Of a stretch of 64,000 nt of DNA, positions 21,138-32,517 are shown piece after piece. The notes below the pieces were generated by a model, which did no database searches, was not told where the DNA came from, and worked only from the letters and a program-made list of their open reading frames with translations. Numbering within the stretch: position 1 is the stretch's first letter; the number at the start of each line of letters is the position of its first letter. The stretch lies in NCBI RefSeq assembly GCF_018812025.1, contig NC_063045.1, positions 48,986,691 through 49,050,690 on the forward strand, given 5' to 3'. Origin of the DNA: Megalobrama amblycephala (taxonomy: Eukaryota > Chordata > Actinopteri > Cypriniformes > Xenocyprididae). Position numbers and translations under genes: made by a program.

Positions 21138-22142
21138 TTAATTTGTATTTATCCTAATGCATTTCATGTTTCTTTCTGTCATCATATTCACTGTGCTTCG
21201 TTTGTACAGTTCTTTTATGGACAGCATGACCTCCTCTGTCTTTAGAGTGTATATGATGGGATTCAGCATAGATGGTATTATCTGTCTCAAGGAATTGTTA
21301 ATTATCCTGGTGTTTGGATCGATAGTTGTTGTTAAGGCTGCAATATTATTGCTTATAAGTGGAATATAACCGATTGCCACCAACATGAGATGTGAGGTGC
21401 AGGTTTTCATGGCTTTGATCCGTTCAGCCCCATGAGCAATCTTCAGCAAAGCCAGAGCAATGCAGAAATATGAGATTATGATCAGTATCAGTGGTGTGCA
21501 CATGAGGAGACCAAAGCTAATTTTTCCCATCATAATATTTATAGAATTATCATTACAAGCTAATTTATAGATAAGGCCTTGGTCACAAAAATGACTATCG
21601 ATCACATTAGATCCACAAAAAGAGATTCTATTGACCAATCCTACAAGTACAGAAAAATATGTCACTGAAAAGATCCAAATTACACCTATGATCAGAAACA
21701 TGGCTGTTTTGGTTACAATGGCATGATACCGTAGAGGAAAACAAATAGCAACCAGTCTGTCATAAGCCAAGACAAGTAGTGTTAAAGACTGCAGATTCAT
21801 GAAATGATACACAAAAAACATATTTGCCAAACACGCTTCATATGAAACATCCTGGTGCTCAAATAGAAATGTGTCAATAATTTTTGGAATCAAGGCTGAG
21901 CTTCCACAAAGATCAGAAAGGGCCAGATGGAAAACAGCAATGTATTTGGCTGTATGAAGTCTGCGGGCCAAATAAATGATATACATGATAAATGAATTCC
22001 CCAAAACAGTCACAACATACACCAAAGACAAGAACATATAGTAGTATTTCACATGTGGGATATTAGAAAAGCCTTTGATGAAAAATGTTGCAGGACGAAC
22101 AAAGGTCACATTTGCAGAGAAGTTTGACTGCGTGGAGCTCAT
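21138..22142 (-). CDS. Odorant receptor OR3 (intact)
   Basis: 334 residues from ATG 22142-22140 (MSSTQSN...), the start shared with OR4-OR6. The frame is open a further 147 bp upstream (to 22289) and includes an ATG at its head, but that segment aligns with non-coding leader in the paralogues. Landmarks: sequons NFS and NVT, LGN in TM1, LALSDLC in TM2, AYDRLVAIC in TM3, KTCTSH in TM6, SMLNPIIY in TM7. It differs from OR1/OR2 in extracellular loop 2 (DQGLIYKLACNDNS) and TM5-TM6, and ends with a longer tail (KCIRINTN). Intermediate between the OR1/OR2 and OR4-OR6 groups. Confidence 0.95.
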   Translation of the reverse strand: MSSTQSNFSANVTFVRPATFFIKGFSNIPHVKYYYMFLSLVYVVTVLGNSFIMYIIYLARRLHTAKYIAVFHLALSDLCGSSALIPKIIDTFLFEHQDVSYEACLANMFFVYHFMNLQSLTLLVLAYDRLVAICFPLRYHAIVTKTAMFLIIGVIWIFSVTYFSVLVGLVNRISFCGSNVIDSHFCDQGLIYKLACNDNSINIMMGKISFGLLMCTPLILIIISYFCIALALLKIAHGAERIKAMKTCTSHLMLVAIGYIPLISNNIAALTTTIDPNTRIINNSLRQIIPSMLNPIIYTLKTEEVMLSIKELYKRSTVNMMTERNMKCIRINTN

Positions 22143-22402
22143 GATAGCTGCTGTCTGGCTTTTTGTGACCTGTGATGAAGAACTGTTATAGAAATACACT
22201 AAATAACACAGAATATTCAAACAATGATTTTCTTTCCAGTCACAGTTCATTAATGAATACAATATTTGGATGTTCTTTGATATATACATACGGAATTAAT
22301 AAAACAATTAATGCAGTAAATGCTTTACAGATAAAAGAGAAGACAATACTCTACCTTCCACTAAGCTGCCAGGATCTGATTATTCTACCAGCTATCAGAC
22401 AC

Positions 22403-22469
22403 ATTTATAATAGACCATTTTCTTGATCTTGGGACTTTAGTTTATGGAGCAACGCTTCTCCCTATAGAC
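22403..22469 (-). promoter_or_regulatory. OR3 core promoter: TATA box and Olf/EBF-like site
   Basis: TATAAAT (22409-22403, minus) within TATAAATGTGTCTGAT, and CTCCCTATAGAC at 22458-22469. Confidence 0.5.
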
Positions 22470-23062
22470 TAGAGCAAGAAGGGGCAGGAGTAATATCATA
22501 AATATGTGCTCCACACGGCTCCGCAGGGTTAATAAAGGCCTGCTGAAGCAAAGTGATGCATTTATGTATTTTTTATACGGAGTAAATATGGATAAATGGA
22601 AATGCGTAAATTCATAATTGCAAATAATGATAAAACCATCAAATGTGAGTTATGCACTCAGAATAAATCAATTTTAAACAACTTAAACAGCACAGGCACC
22701 TGACAGGAAACGTTATGCTTATGGGTGCTTAGATGCGTTAAATTTCTCTCCTGTTGTTACAACTTGTTGTGCACACTCAGTGACCTCTGTGATTTTCCAA
22801 TTGTGTTATACCATAGAAACTTCTTTGTGTTTCTATTTTTTCTTTGTGCACAGCGCGCAGACACAAATGATCCATTCATTTTATTATTGATTAGTTGTTG
22901 CAGTCCTAAAATAGTGGCGGGCCATCTGGTATTTCATTTTGTTGTTGATTGTGTTGTTTTATGGGAAGTGTGCCGCACACATCCTGAAAAGTGAAACCAA
23001 AACATTTTGATCATCCCCTGGTGGCTGACTGCAGTATAGGTAATCGAATGGAATGTGAGCCA
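22470..23062. other. OR3 far 5' flank and start of OR4's 3' flank
   Basis: 22502-22585 is a fragment of the fold-back repeat described at 41531-42338. 22590-22740 matches the upstream regions of OR4-OR6 (near 32980, 47620 and 60780). 22965-23062 matches 44769-44874 and 57845-57943 and is the left flank of the N1 insertion site. Confidence 0.6.
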
Positions 23063-23089
23063 AACGTCTCAGGTTACATATGTAACCAT

Positions 23090-24118
23090 TAGGGATGCAA
23101 CAATACAGTTAGCCCACGGTTCAATACATACCTCGGTTTTTTAACCACGGTTTTCGGTTCGGTTCGGTTCGGTTCAGTTTGTTATTCTATGCTTAGGCAA
23201 TAGGAACAGTAAGAGGTTAGTAGAAAAAGTAAAAACGATTTATTGCAATACTCCTTTATTTTATTTAAAAGCAAAGAAAAGTCCACTAGTTTCTAGTGTA
23301 TTGTATAATATAAAATAATTTTTTATTTTAAAATTAACACTGACATCTCACAGCTGTTGGTAGCCCATGTACAAACTGTACAAACAAATTCTCCAAAGCT
23401 GTTTACCAAGCTTTCGATTAAATTTAATATTTGAAATCACCAATAAAATCTGACAACAACTGCCTCATTTTATTTTATTTTTTTTTCTCAAACGCTGGAA
23501 TCATGACAAAAAATCTGTACTTTTCAGGCTGGATCAAGCTAATGCGCATGCGCAGACCTAAATGCGCGTCTCTTGTGCCTCATTTCGGAGACACTCGTCT
23601 GGCTGTTTCTATAGAAACCGGTGCTTCTAACGGCCGCTGCAGTGACGCGATGACTTTATCAGTCAGCGATTGGCTCTTATTTAGAAGGCGGGACTTATTC
23701 CACCATATTGCGTGTTTCACTTTCTCCCATTCAAAACAATACGAGTGACGCGTCTTGTGTTATTCTATAGTCTTTGATTATACTCAACGGCAAAACCGAA
23801 ATGTCTCCACACCACGGATTTGAAAGACGCCGGCGCTTCCTCGTACTGTAGCCTCACTTCCCTGCCGCTCGCCATGTTAAAGTGTGGAATGATGGTTCAG
23901 CGCCCCCTAACTTTAGAGCATAGTGATTGAATATTTACTCGCGGGGAGGAGTACTCGTAGACTTACAGGCACACACAAACAGTCAATTCGGAGAGAAATA
24001 AAACGCACATAAATTATTTAAACGTAAAACCGAAAAAAACGCAATTCACAAGCGTGTATTGAACCGTGGATGTCGTACCGAACGGTTCAATATTATATTG
24101 AGAATTGTGGCATCCCTA
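23090..24118. mobile_element. hAT-like element splitting the left end of N1
   Basis: Inverted ends TAGGGATGCAACAAT / ATTGTGGCATCCCTA with a perfect 8-bp duplication GTAACCAT (23082-23089 and 24119-24126). 1029 bp, no transposase frame. Removing it restores the N1 end as seen in N2. Confidence 0.9.
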
Positions 24119-24290
24119 GTAACCATAGTTCCCTGAGAACAGGGAACGAGACTCCATTCCAAAAGCGTTTGGCCGGCGACAGCCTATGATGTCATCATCA
24201 CCTGGAAGTATATAAGGAGCGCCTAGAGAATCAGTCAGTACCTTATCGTCTTGAGGGACTGTTCAGCAGGCAGCCCGAGGCATGGCATGG

Positions 24291-24402
24291 CAACGCAGAG
24301 TCTCGTTCCCTGTTCTCAGGGAACTATGGTTACATACATAACCTGAGACGTTCCCTTTCGAAGGGAACTTCAACTCTGCGTTTACCACTTTGGGGAACGA
24401 TA
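24291..24402. repeat. N1 internal complementary region
   Basis: CGCAGAGTCTCGTTCCCTG... up to ...AACCTGAGAC is the complement of the N1 left end. Then GTT (24350-24352) and the complement of the right end (CCCTTTCGAAGGGAACTTC... to TTTGGGGAACG). Same design as D1. Confidence 0.85.
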
Positions 24403-25154
24403 TACCCATGCCGCCATGCTTGAGGAGAGTGCATGCCAAAGATGGCTAGACAAACGTCCAGCAGTTTCGAAAGAAATGCCATAAGCAACTCACCCTCGGG
24501 TCACGCAAGGCCGTCAGTATTCCCTATGGCCAACAGCCCAAGCTGAGCCTAAAAGAGGCCTTCCGCAGACAGCCTTCCAAGGCTGCTCAGAGCTTCTGGG
24601 ACCAACTTTCCACGGAAAACTGGTCCCTTACAGGGAATGTGGCCAGGAAATTGAAAGAAGCCCCGGCCGGTCACTAGAGGGGAACGAAGTCACCCCCAAT
24701 GCCACTAGGGAGGCCGACCTGGTCTGACGAAGGACAAACTTAGTCTTGACCAACCCTGTCTGTACACAGAATCTCAATAACGCATTCTTCAGAGAAGAGA
24801 GCAAGTAAGAGTGACTTCGAAAAGAGCAGTAGGCAACACAAACCCATGCGTAGAGATGGGCATCCTGGAGAGCAGAACTCAGCTGAGTGCTATAAATCCT
24901 CATATTGAGGGGAGTATAATCCGCTCATCCTAGGATCTACTCAGTGCCTCACTATATGCACTGAGGAGGCTGTGCGCTAGGGAACCCTGATACAGGGGAG
25001 CACAAACCAGTCTGGGGCTGATCTCAACGGGAGACTTCATAGAAGTCTACAACCAATGATCAGCTTAGGGAGCTAAGCACAATTACACAAACAACCCAAA
25101 AGGGAAGTACGAAGCTCACCTAACAGATAGACCATACTGTAGGCACATAGTCAT

Positions 25155-27560
25155 GGAGGCCGGAAAGGGGCCTACAACATGACTAAAGTTCTGCATAAAG
25201 AACTATATATCACACCAGAATACTCAGACATATGGAGTTATTCCAAGGGCGGCCTACAAGGCCGCACACCTGAAATCTAACTTGCTGGGAGCAAGAATGA
25301 CCATGTGACTTTAGTAACTGTGAGTGCCCACATAACAGTCCATCCAACACAATCCAACGAGCAGTGCACTCGGTAAAGAACATTTTACTCTTTAAAGCAA
25401 GAGGAGTATAACATACACCATCACGCGCTAAGGAAGGCCCCGCGAGGCCTATAACCTCAGCCAGACACGTGGCATCAGCTCGTGGCAGTGTTATCAAGCT
25501 CCAGGCGGGACAAATAACCGAACTGCAAAGGAGGTTAATAAGTCACCTGGGGCCCTGGCCAACCAGCAGCATATTATTTCCCTTTACTCTTAGTAAAGAA
25601 ATATATATAACACATGCCAGCATGTTCCCAAAGGAGGCCCAGAGGGCCTACCTGTCACACGCAGCGCCAGCTAGTGGCCACTAAAGTTCTAGGAGCAAAA
25701 TAGAATACTAATGAGGTAACTACTTAGCTCACCTAGAGCTAAAGGAGAGACCATGCTCAAGGAAGTAAATGCATAAAAACCGAACAACAGAGCGGTTTAA
25801 CACAAAAACTCACCCTGAGAGGCAAACCACTCAGAAACCGTACTCAGTAAAAGCACCTTTTTCTCTCAAAGTGAGAGGAGTACACAGCCAAACTCCAGCA
25901 TGATACACAGGAGGCCTATAAGGCCTACGACTTGTAAACACATGACGTCAGCTAGTGGCAATCACGACCCATCCATGGTGATGAGTCACATAGAAACCAA
26001 CACAAAACTGTGCCAACATGCAAACTGAAAGGAGGCCCTGGTGGGGCCTTCGACTCCACAAGCACATGGCATCAGCCAGTGGTAGTTTCATGACCGAACC
26101 AGCCTGCAGGCCAAGTACTCGGTAAAAGCACCTTAACTTTTAAACAAGAGGAGTACAAATAACCCAAATATAGGGTTGGTCACTCTACGAGAGGCCTGAC
26201 CTAGGGCCTACTATTAACAGAGGTGGGCGTGGCCGATGGCAGTGATGGTAACCACACAGAACTGTGCCAACATGTAACTTGAAAGGAGGCCTTAGCAGGG
26301 CCTTCAACTTCAACACGTGGCGTCAGCTAGTGGACATCATGACCAACCAGCCAGCAGGCCATGTACTCAGTAAAACACCTTTTACTCTTAAAGCAAGAGG
26401 AGTACACCCTCCGCCACAATACTCTAAGAGAGGCCTGACCTAGGGCCTACTCTTAACAGAGACGGGTGTGGCCAATGGCAGTAATGGGTCCTGCAAGACC
26501 AACACAGAACTGTGCCAACATGTAATCTGAAAGGAGGCCTTAGCGGGGCCTACGACTTCAGCAACATGTAGCACCAGCTAGTGATCTCTAAAGGGAACCA
26601 AGCTCAAAGGGGACCAGCTCTAAACCCAACAAACAGTTGTGGGTAACTAGCTTAACACAACCTGAGCTAAATCTACACATTCCAGCAGGCAATGTACCAT
26701 AACTCACCTAATTACAGGGTACAATGAAATGCTAACATGGTCTAAGGGAGGCCTACAAGGCCTACAACCTTAAACGGACATGAGCATAAACCTGTGGCAG
26801 TGCTAACGTATGTGAGCAAAACTCATGACCATACACCAACAGCGCCCGTAAACACAAGCTGCACCTAGAAGGAGGCTGAATAACAAAGAGCCAACAACTT
26901 CTACAGTCATATGTAATATAGCTGCTGTGGCAATGATCACATAGTGGGAGCTAACAGAGATCAAACTAAAAGTATGACTCTCTACACTCAACCTGAGTGT
27001 GCAATCCAACAGGTGATGCACTCAGTGAAACTCATAAACCCTAGCTGGGGAATACACAAAAAACACCACGTCCTTAAATAGAGGCTAACAACAGCCTACT
27101 ATTATGAGAACAGGTGTTAACCTGTGGGATCACTAGAGTAAAGCTCACATAAATGTAGGGCAAAAGCTTAAAACCCAAAGCAAACGAATGCTTTGTAAAA
27201 TACATGCCATCCGTTAAAAAGGATAAATGTTCTCACCAAACAGAACTTATAGATCTCTACTGAGCCCTAGAGGGGCGAAGATAAAACTTGAATGAAATTC
27301 AATGGGCTCAGGGGAACAAAATCACAGCATGATTAAAGTTCTAGAAAGTGTGGCCTAGCATGCACTGCATAAACTTATCTACGCAAAGATAAGGGCCTAC
27401 CACCTGAGAAAACAGCATCAGGGAGGCTAATAACAGCCTGTTAACTTAGCTGTTAACCTCAGCCATTTGCACCTACATAAACAAGGGGAAAAATGGGCAT
27501 ATGGCCTAACAACTCCCTCAGGAGGAGGCCAGAACAAGGAACTATACAACCTAACAAGGC
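25155..27560. repeat. Degenerate tandem-repeat array forming the body of N1
   Basis: At least ten diverged units start with a GGAGGCC...GGGCCTAC hairpin and continue with a CACGTGGCATCAGCTAGTGG-like segment (clear copies near 25432, 25633, 25909, 26031, 26283, 26532, 26745). A second recurrent block, GTACTCGGTAAAAGCACCTT...GAGGAGTAC, occurs near 25367, 25840, 26114 and 26360. N2 has lost most of the array (junction near 35275-35300); N3 keeps part (50395-51090). Confidence 0.7.
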
Positions 27561-28030
27561 ATAGTAATACAAAAGGTGGTTTATAACAATAAACACCTAA
27601 ACCTAGTCCTAACCTGGGCCGCTAAGCTGTGGGCCCTACCGGGCCACACGCATCACAACAACTGGGCTTCACCTCTCAGTCTCCATAGATAAGAGGAAAT
27701 AAAGCGAAGCAATGTCAGGCGGCCGATTAAGGCCGACCTAAACATTAATACTAACCAAAGTGACAAGTGCTAACTCAAACTACTCTAGCAAACAGCAGAT
27801 GAGAAGCTACTCTAAAACAACGGGTGGCTAAGTGGCCTGCACAATATATCGTTCTAGCCAACCTATCAAACTTCAGTTTGCCCATAAACCCCTCTTATTT
27901 TTTTCGATTACATACTCAGGAAAAACTATACAGGAACAAGGCCTAAAAGAGCCTCTTACACTATCAAGCCAGAAGGCAGGCCCTTAGAAAAATATTATCG
28001 AAGGCCCAGCCATCAGCCTGACTGTTAAAG

Positions 28031-28702
28031 GTCCCGTTTTTCGTGGTTTTTTGAAGCTTTGATTGTGTTTATAGTGTGCAATATAACATGTGTTCATGTT
28101 TCGCGTGTAAAAAAAACACAGTATTTTTCACATAATTTACTTATCTGTATACCGCTGTTTCCACTGTCATAAAAACGGGCTGATGACTTCCTTGTTCTAT
28201 GAAGTCCCTCCTTCAGAAATACGTAACGAGTTCTGATTGTGCCAGCGGTTCCTGTGTTGTGATTCGACAGCTCTGAGCGCACTGTGCCCGGAAAAGTCAC
28301 GCCTCTTACCATAACGTGGAGATGCACGCGCTCAGTGTTATTGTAAACATGTCTTTAATTTTACCCTATCAATCTGAGCCGGAATCAGACCCGGTGATTG
28401 GACTGCGGGATGAAAATAACAGCGTTTCGACGACATGCCGACAAACACACTCTACAAACGCAACTCTTGTGTATTCCTGTGGGCGGAGGTTAGTCAAAAA
28501 ACTGTTTTAGTGACGTCATTAAAGAAGGAAGTAGAGGGATGTAGTCCAAACTGGCCGTTCGATGTAGGCGACTTCTTTTAAATAAAATATCTCGCATGGC
28601 ATTGAACTTTGAGCTTTAAAATTTTACAGATTTTATTTATACTCTAACAACAACATTACACACTAACTAAAGTTTGAAACATGGGATCATGAAGAACGGG
28701 AC
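28031..28702. mobile_element. hAT-like MITE in N1 (GTCCCG ends)
   Basis: Ends GTCCCGTTTTTCG / AAGAACGGGAC are inverted. Flanking octamers TGTTAAAG and CTTTAAAG match at 6 of 8. N2 (37210-37225) and N3 (54985-55000) read through this site without it. Confidence 0.75.
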
Positions 28703-28734
28703 CTTTAAAGAACCACCTGAGTATGTAAAATGAA

Positions 28735-29110
28735 ACCAAAACCCAGGAGGAGGAGGAAGAAGGGGCCAGGGCAGATGTAAAGTCGCCCTCGCACGAGAGG
28801 GAATTGATTACGGATGCTACTGGCTTATTTGATTGATCCTACTTCAAAACCTGCTTCTTCCTCCTCGAGTCCGGCCATCTCTGCGCCTTGCTCCGAAAAT
28901 GAGGAGGCACCCGAGCAGCCATACTGGACCTCTGGCCCTGTCTCTGAGCCTCAGCTCGAGATGGATCAGCCTCCTGACTAACTACATGCTCAGAAAAACT
29001 ATACAGGAAAAACAAGGTCCTATTTTAAAACATAAAATATAGACCCAGCTTACCTTCCTGCGACTCAAAGACCGAAGACTCCTCATACTCCTTCTTTCTG
29101 TACATGAAAG
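28735..29110. repeat. N-element tail repeat, unit 1 (Ser/Pro-rich reading frame on +)
   Basis: A segment conserved in N1, N2 (37235-37410) and N3 (55015-55270). A diverged second unit lies at 29940-30120 (N1) and 37545-37730 (N2). In one + frame it reads as an acidic then Ser/Pro-rich peptide (PPSKPASSSSSPAISAPCS), but the frame is not kept over its length in all copies. Not identified. Confidence 0.45.
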
Positions 29111-29188
29111 CCATCAATCTGACCATAAGAAGCATCTGAGCATGATATATGTTTATAAAATATATATATATACATGCATATATATATA

Positions 29189-29915
29189 AGGGCTGTCAAT
29201 CGATTAAAAAATGTAATCTAATTAATTACATACTCTGTGATTAATTAATCTAAATTAATCGCATACATAATTTTTGCTGTGAAAGTATTAAATATTTCAA
29301 TTCAAATGAATCAATGCAGGGTTTTTCCTGGGTCAAAAATGATCTTTGGTGGTGACAGACATGGTCATCCACAAACAGTAAAAAGTGCCCTACCCATGTG
29401 ATCTGCGAGCCTGATACTGACAATAAAGATTTGTCAACACAGAAAACACTTCACCACTGGATAGGATTTTCTTTTTGTTTACTGAAACTGTGGTTTATGT
29501 CAGCTGCACGTGCAGGGCGCCTGTCAGAGAAGATGAGGTGACGTTCTTTTGAGCACTATTCACACCCAGCGGTTATTCAGGAAAAACATTCTCCGAATGT
29601 GCCTCGTGAAGCATGGATTCGGTCTTACGAACTTTTAGCATTGTGTCAGTTGATTTAGATTATTATGTGTGAGGTAGAGAGAGTGCAAAGACGGTGCTTA
29701 CTTTGAGAGAGCTCGCGCGCACGAGGGAGGAGCTCTTCTCGTTCTGTCCGTCAGCGCAGTCGTCTCCCTCCTTCATTTTACAGTAGAATGGTGGCTAGAA
29801 CAGCTCCAGGTTCAAAGGTCAATACGGAGTGGATTAATCTGCGTTATTTTTTTTTAACGCGTTATTTTTTCTCAGATTAATTAATCGAAATTAACGCGTT
29901 ATTTTGACAGCCCTA
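29189..29915. mobile_element. hAT-like MITE in N1 (AGGGCTGTCAA ends)
   Basis: Ends AGGGCTGTCAATCGATTAA / GTTATTTTGACAGCCCT are inverted. It is inserted in a TA run, so the duplication cannot be read. Absent from N2 and N3. (TA)n follows to about 29940. Confidence 0.75.
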
Positions 29916-30605
29916 ATATATATATATATATATATATATGAGGTGGAAGAAGAAGAGAAGAGGGTAGATGTAAATCGCCATTTTGTAGCTGGGGGATCGA
30001 TTACAAACGCAGCGGTGTTTACAATCGATTGTCCATCTCACTCTCGCTTCTTCCCCCTCCCGTCTGTCTGGGCTCAGATACAAATCTAAACGGCTAGGGG
30101 TTTTTCCATGCCCTCCCGATCTTAGACATGGAGATCAGGAAGGAATGGAAAAGGTAATGGGAGCTGCAGAGCTTATGGACAGAAAGGAACCGCTCGTTGA
30201 GCCGTCCGCGTGTGGCCCCTTTCATAACGCACCCTTGCGGCAGCCACAGCGTACCAGAAGCAAGTCCCAAAAACATTGCCAGCTCCGCATACACAGCTCC
30301 GCATACACAGCAGCCAGAAGAGCGCTTACTGCCGGACGCGATGACATCAAACATCGTCATCCATCAACTCATCCTTGTCATCCCCAGGGGAGCTAAGAGA
30401 GAATACAACTCTCTCAAACTTTCCAACGAGCTCACCTGCAAGCCCCATGGTTTATATACTTCCGGGTCGTGCTATGATGACGTCATAGGCTGTCACCGGC
30501 CAAATGCTATTGGAGTGGTTTGATTCTTAGCTTTCGGACATCGGTTCACGAGTGACGTTCCCCAAAGCGGTAAACGCAGAGTTGAAGTTCCCTTTGAAAG
30601 GGAAC

Positions 30606-31195
30606 TAAAAAATGCAGTTACACTTACATTATCAAATTATTATTGTTTCTGTCAATTTAGGTAGTTATTATCACGCTGACACGTTCAAGGGTTTGTTTTT
30701 CCAATAAGTTTGTTTTTGGTAAGTTATTTGATGCTATAAACATGGAGTGTAACATTATGATTGACAGCCAGCTGTGGGTCACAATCACAAAGCAAATGCC
30801 AGCTAATGATTCATTCAAGATATCAATATATTCCGGTGTGAATATGTCTGTTCACATGATGACGCAGAAGCATTTTTTAAAAACGTTTGTTTTATTTAAA
30901 GCAAATGTAATGAAAAAAAAAAAAAATTGATTAAGCTGTTAAGCTTAATCATGGTATGAAAATGTTCAGAATATTTTCAAGCCTTTATTACTGATTTTTT
31001 ATATGTTGTTTTCAAACAAAGGAACCAATCAATAAGCAGCTTAACTAGGTTTCAGCCCAGAGGTTTTAAACATATTTGGCCTGTTTACAACACAGATTCT
31101 ACATCATTCAAAACATCCAAAATCAATCAACTCTGTTAAATTAGATATTTGTTAAATGATCACAGCTCATTAGGTTCAAACCTGTCATTTTTGTT
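30606..31195. other. OR4 3' flank
   Basis: No gene. It matches 44876-45859 and 57945-58919 but lacks the roughly 400-bp segment TGCTTGCGATTGAGTCTGCG... present there (45047-45440). Confidence 0.6.
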
Positions 31196-32188
31196 TCAAT
31201 TTCTCCTACTAAATGTCATTCTCTTTGTAGTGTTCACCTTCCTTCGTTTATACAGTTCTTTAATGGATTGCATTACCTCCTCTGTCATTAGAGCGTATAT
31301 GATGGGATTCAGCATAGGTGGTACTATCTGAGTCAAGGAATTGTTAATTAACCGGGTGTTCAGATTCATTGGTATTGTTAAGACTGCAATATTATTGCTT
31401 ACAATTGGGATATAACCAATTGCCACCAACATGAGATGTGAGGTGCAGGTTTTCATGGCTTTGATCCGTTCAGCACCATGAGCAATCTTAAGCAAAGCCA
31501 GAGCAATGCAGAAATATGAGATTATGATCAGTATCAGCGGTGTGCAAATCAGGAGAACAAAGGTAAGTTTTAACATCAGAATATTTATAGAATTATCATT
31601 ACAAGCTAGTCTATAGATAATACCATGATCACAAAAATAACTATCAATCACATTCGATCCACAAAAAGAGATTCTATTCACCAAACCTACATATACAGAA
31701 AAATATATCACAGAAAAAATCCACATAATACCTATGATCAGAAACATGGCTGTTTCGGTTATAATGGCATGATACCGTAGAGGAAAACAAATAGCAACCA
31801 GTCTGTCATAAGCCAAGACAAGAAGAGTCAAAGAATGTAGATTCATGAAATGATACACAAAAAACATATTTGCCAAGCACGCTTCATATGAAATGACATG
31901 GTGGTCAAACAAAAATATGTCAATAATATTTGGAATCAAAGCCGAGCTTTCACACAGATCAATAAGGGCCAGATGGAAAACCACAATGTATTTGGCTGTG
32001 TGAAGTCTGCGGGCCAAATAAATGATACACATGATAAATGAATTCCCAAAAACAGTCACAACATACACCAAAGACAAGAACACATAGTAGTATTTCACAT
32101 GTGGGATATTAGAAAAGCCACTGATGAAAAATGTTGCAGGACGAACAAAGGTCACATTTGCAGAGGAGTTTGACTGCGTGGCGCTCAT
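31196..32188 (-). CDS. Odorant receptor OR4 (intact)
   Basis: 330 residues; ATG 32188 (MSATQSN...) precedes sequons NSS and NVT. Landmarks: LGN-type TM1 here as FGN, LALIDLC in TM2, AYDRLVAIC in TM3, KTCTSH, PMLNPIIY (followed by ALMTEEV rather than TLKTEEV, as in OR5/OR6). Loop 2 reads HGIIYRLACND; OR5 and OR6 lack the Leu. Closest to OR5/OR6 and shares with them the upstream and downstream flanks, including a LINE scrap at 33211. Confidence 0.95.
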   Translation of the reverse strand: MSATQSNSSANVTFVRPATFFISGFSNIPHVKYYYVFLSLVYVVTVFGNSFIMCIIYLARRLHTAKYIVVFHLALIDLCESSALIPNIIDIFLFDHHVISYEACLANMFFVYHFMNLHSLTLLVLAYDRLVAICFPLRYHAIITETAMFLIIGIMWIFSVIYFSVYVGLVNRISFCGSNVIDSYFCDHGIIYRLACNDNSINILMLKLTFVLLICTPLILIIISYFCIALALLKIAHGAERIKAMKTCTSHLMLVAIGYIPIVSNNIAVLTIPMNLNTRLINNSLTQIVPPMLNPIIYALMTEEVMQSIKELYKRRKVNTTKRMTFSRRN

Positions 32189-32450
32189 GATAGCTGTTGT
32201 CTGGCTTTTTGTGACCTGTGATAAAGAACTGTTATAGAAATGAACATTATAACAGAATATTCAAATAATTATTTCATTTTCAGTCACAGTGGACAAAAAT
32301 GTTTGTATGTTCCTTGATATAACCATATTGAATTAATATTAAAAAAGTAACTGCTCATTGTAGTAAAAGGTTTAGAGAGAAAAGAGAAGAAACATTTATA
32401 CTCTACCTTCTACTAAACCGCCAGAATCTCAGTATTCAGCTATCAGACAC

Positions 32451-32517
32451 ATTTATAATAAATCATTGTCTTGATCTTGGGACTTTAGTTGATGGAGCAA
32501 CGCTTCTCCCTATAGAC
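32451..32517 (-). promoter_or_regulatory. OR4 core promoter: TATA box and Olf/EBF-like site
   Basis: TATAAAT (32457-32451, minus) in TATAAATGTGTCTGAT; CTCCCTATAGAC at 32506-32517. Confidence 0.5.

Larger units (their letters stand above)
23063..30605 (-). mobile_element. Non-coding DIRS derivative N1 (7.5 kb with nested insertions)
   Basis: It has the DIRS end structure but no gag, RT or recombinase frame. Left end AAC-GTCTCAGGTTAC (23063 on), right end CCCTTTGAAAGGG-AAC (to 30605), internal complementary region at 24291-24402, inverted repeats with TATA boxes at both ends (24158-24215 and 30455-30516). The unoccupied site is present at 44870-44890 and 57940-57960 (GAGCCAAACTAAAAAATCC) with a single AAC. 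Nested inside are hAT-like elements at 23090, 28031 and 29189. The body is mainly degenerate short repeats. Orientation is inferred from the internal region lying near the left end, as in D1. Confidence 0.85.

Noticed and set aside
22143..22289. N-terminal extension of OR3
   Set aside because: The extra codons align with untranslated leader in the other five genes, and the shared MSSTQ/MQSN start places the sequons normally.
25155..27560. CRISPR-like or satellite array
   Set aside because: Units are diverged, of unequal length, without regular spacers, and lie inside a eukaryotic transposon; better described as a degenerate array within N1.
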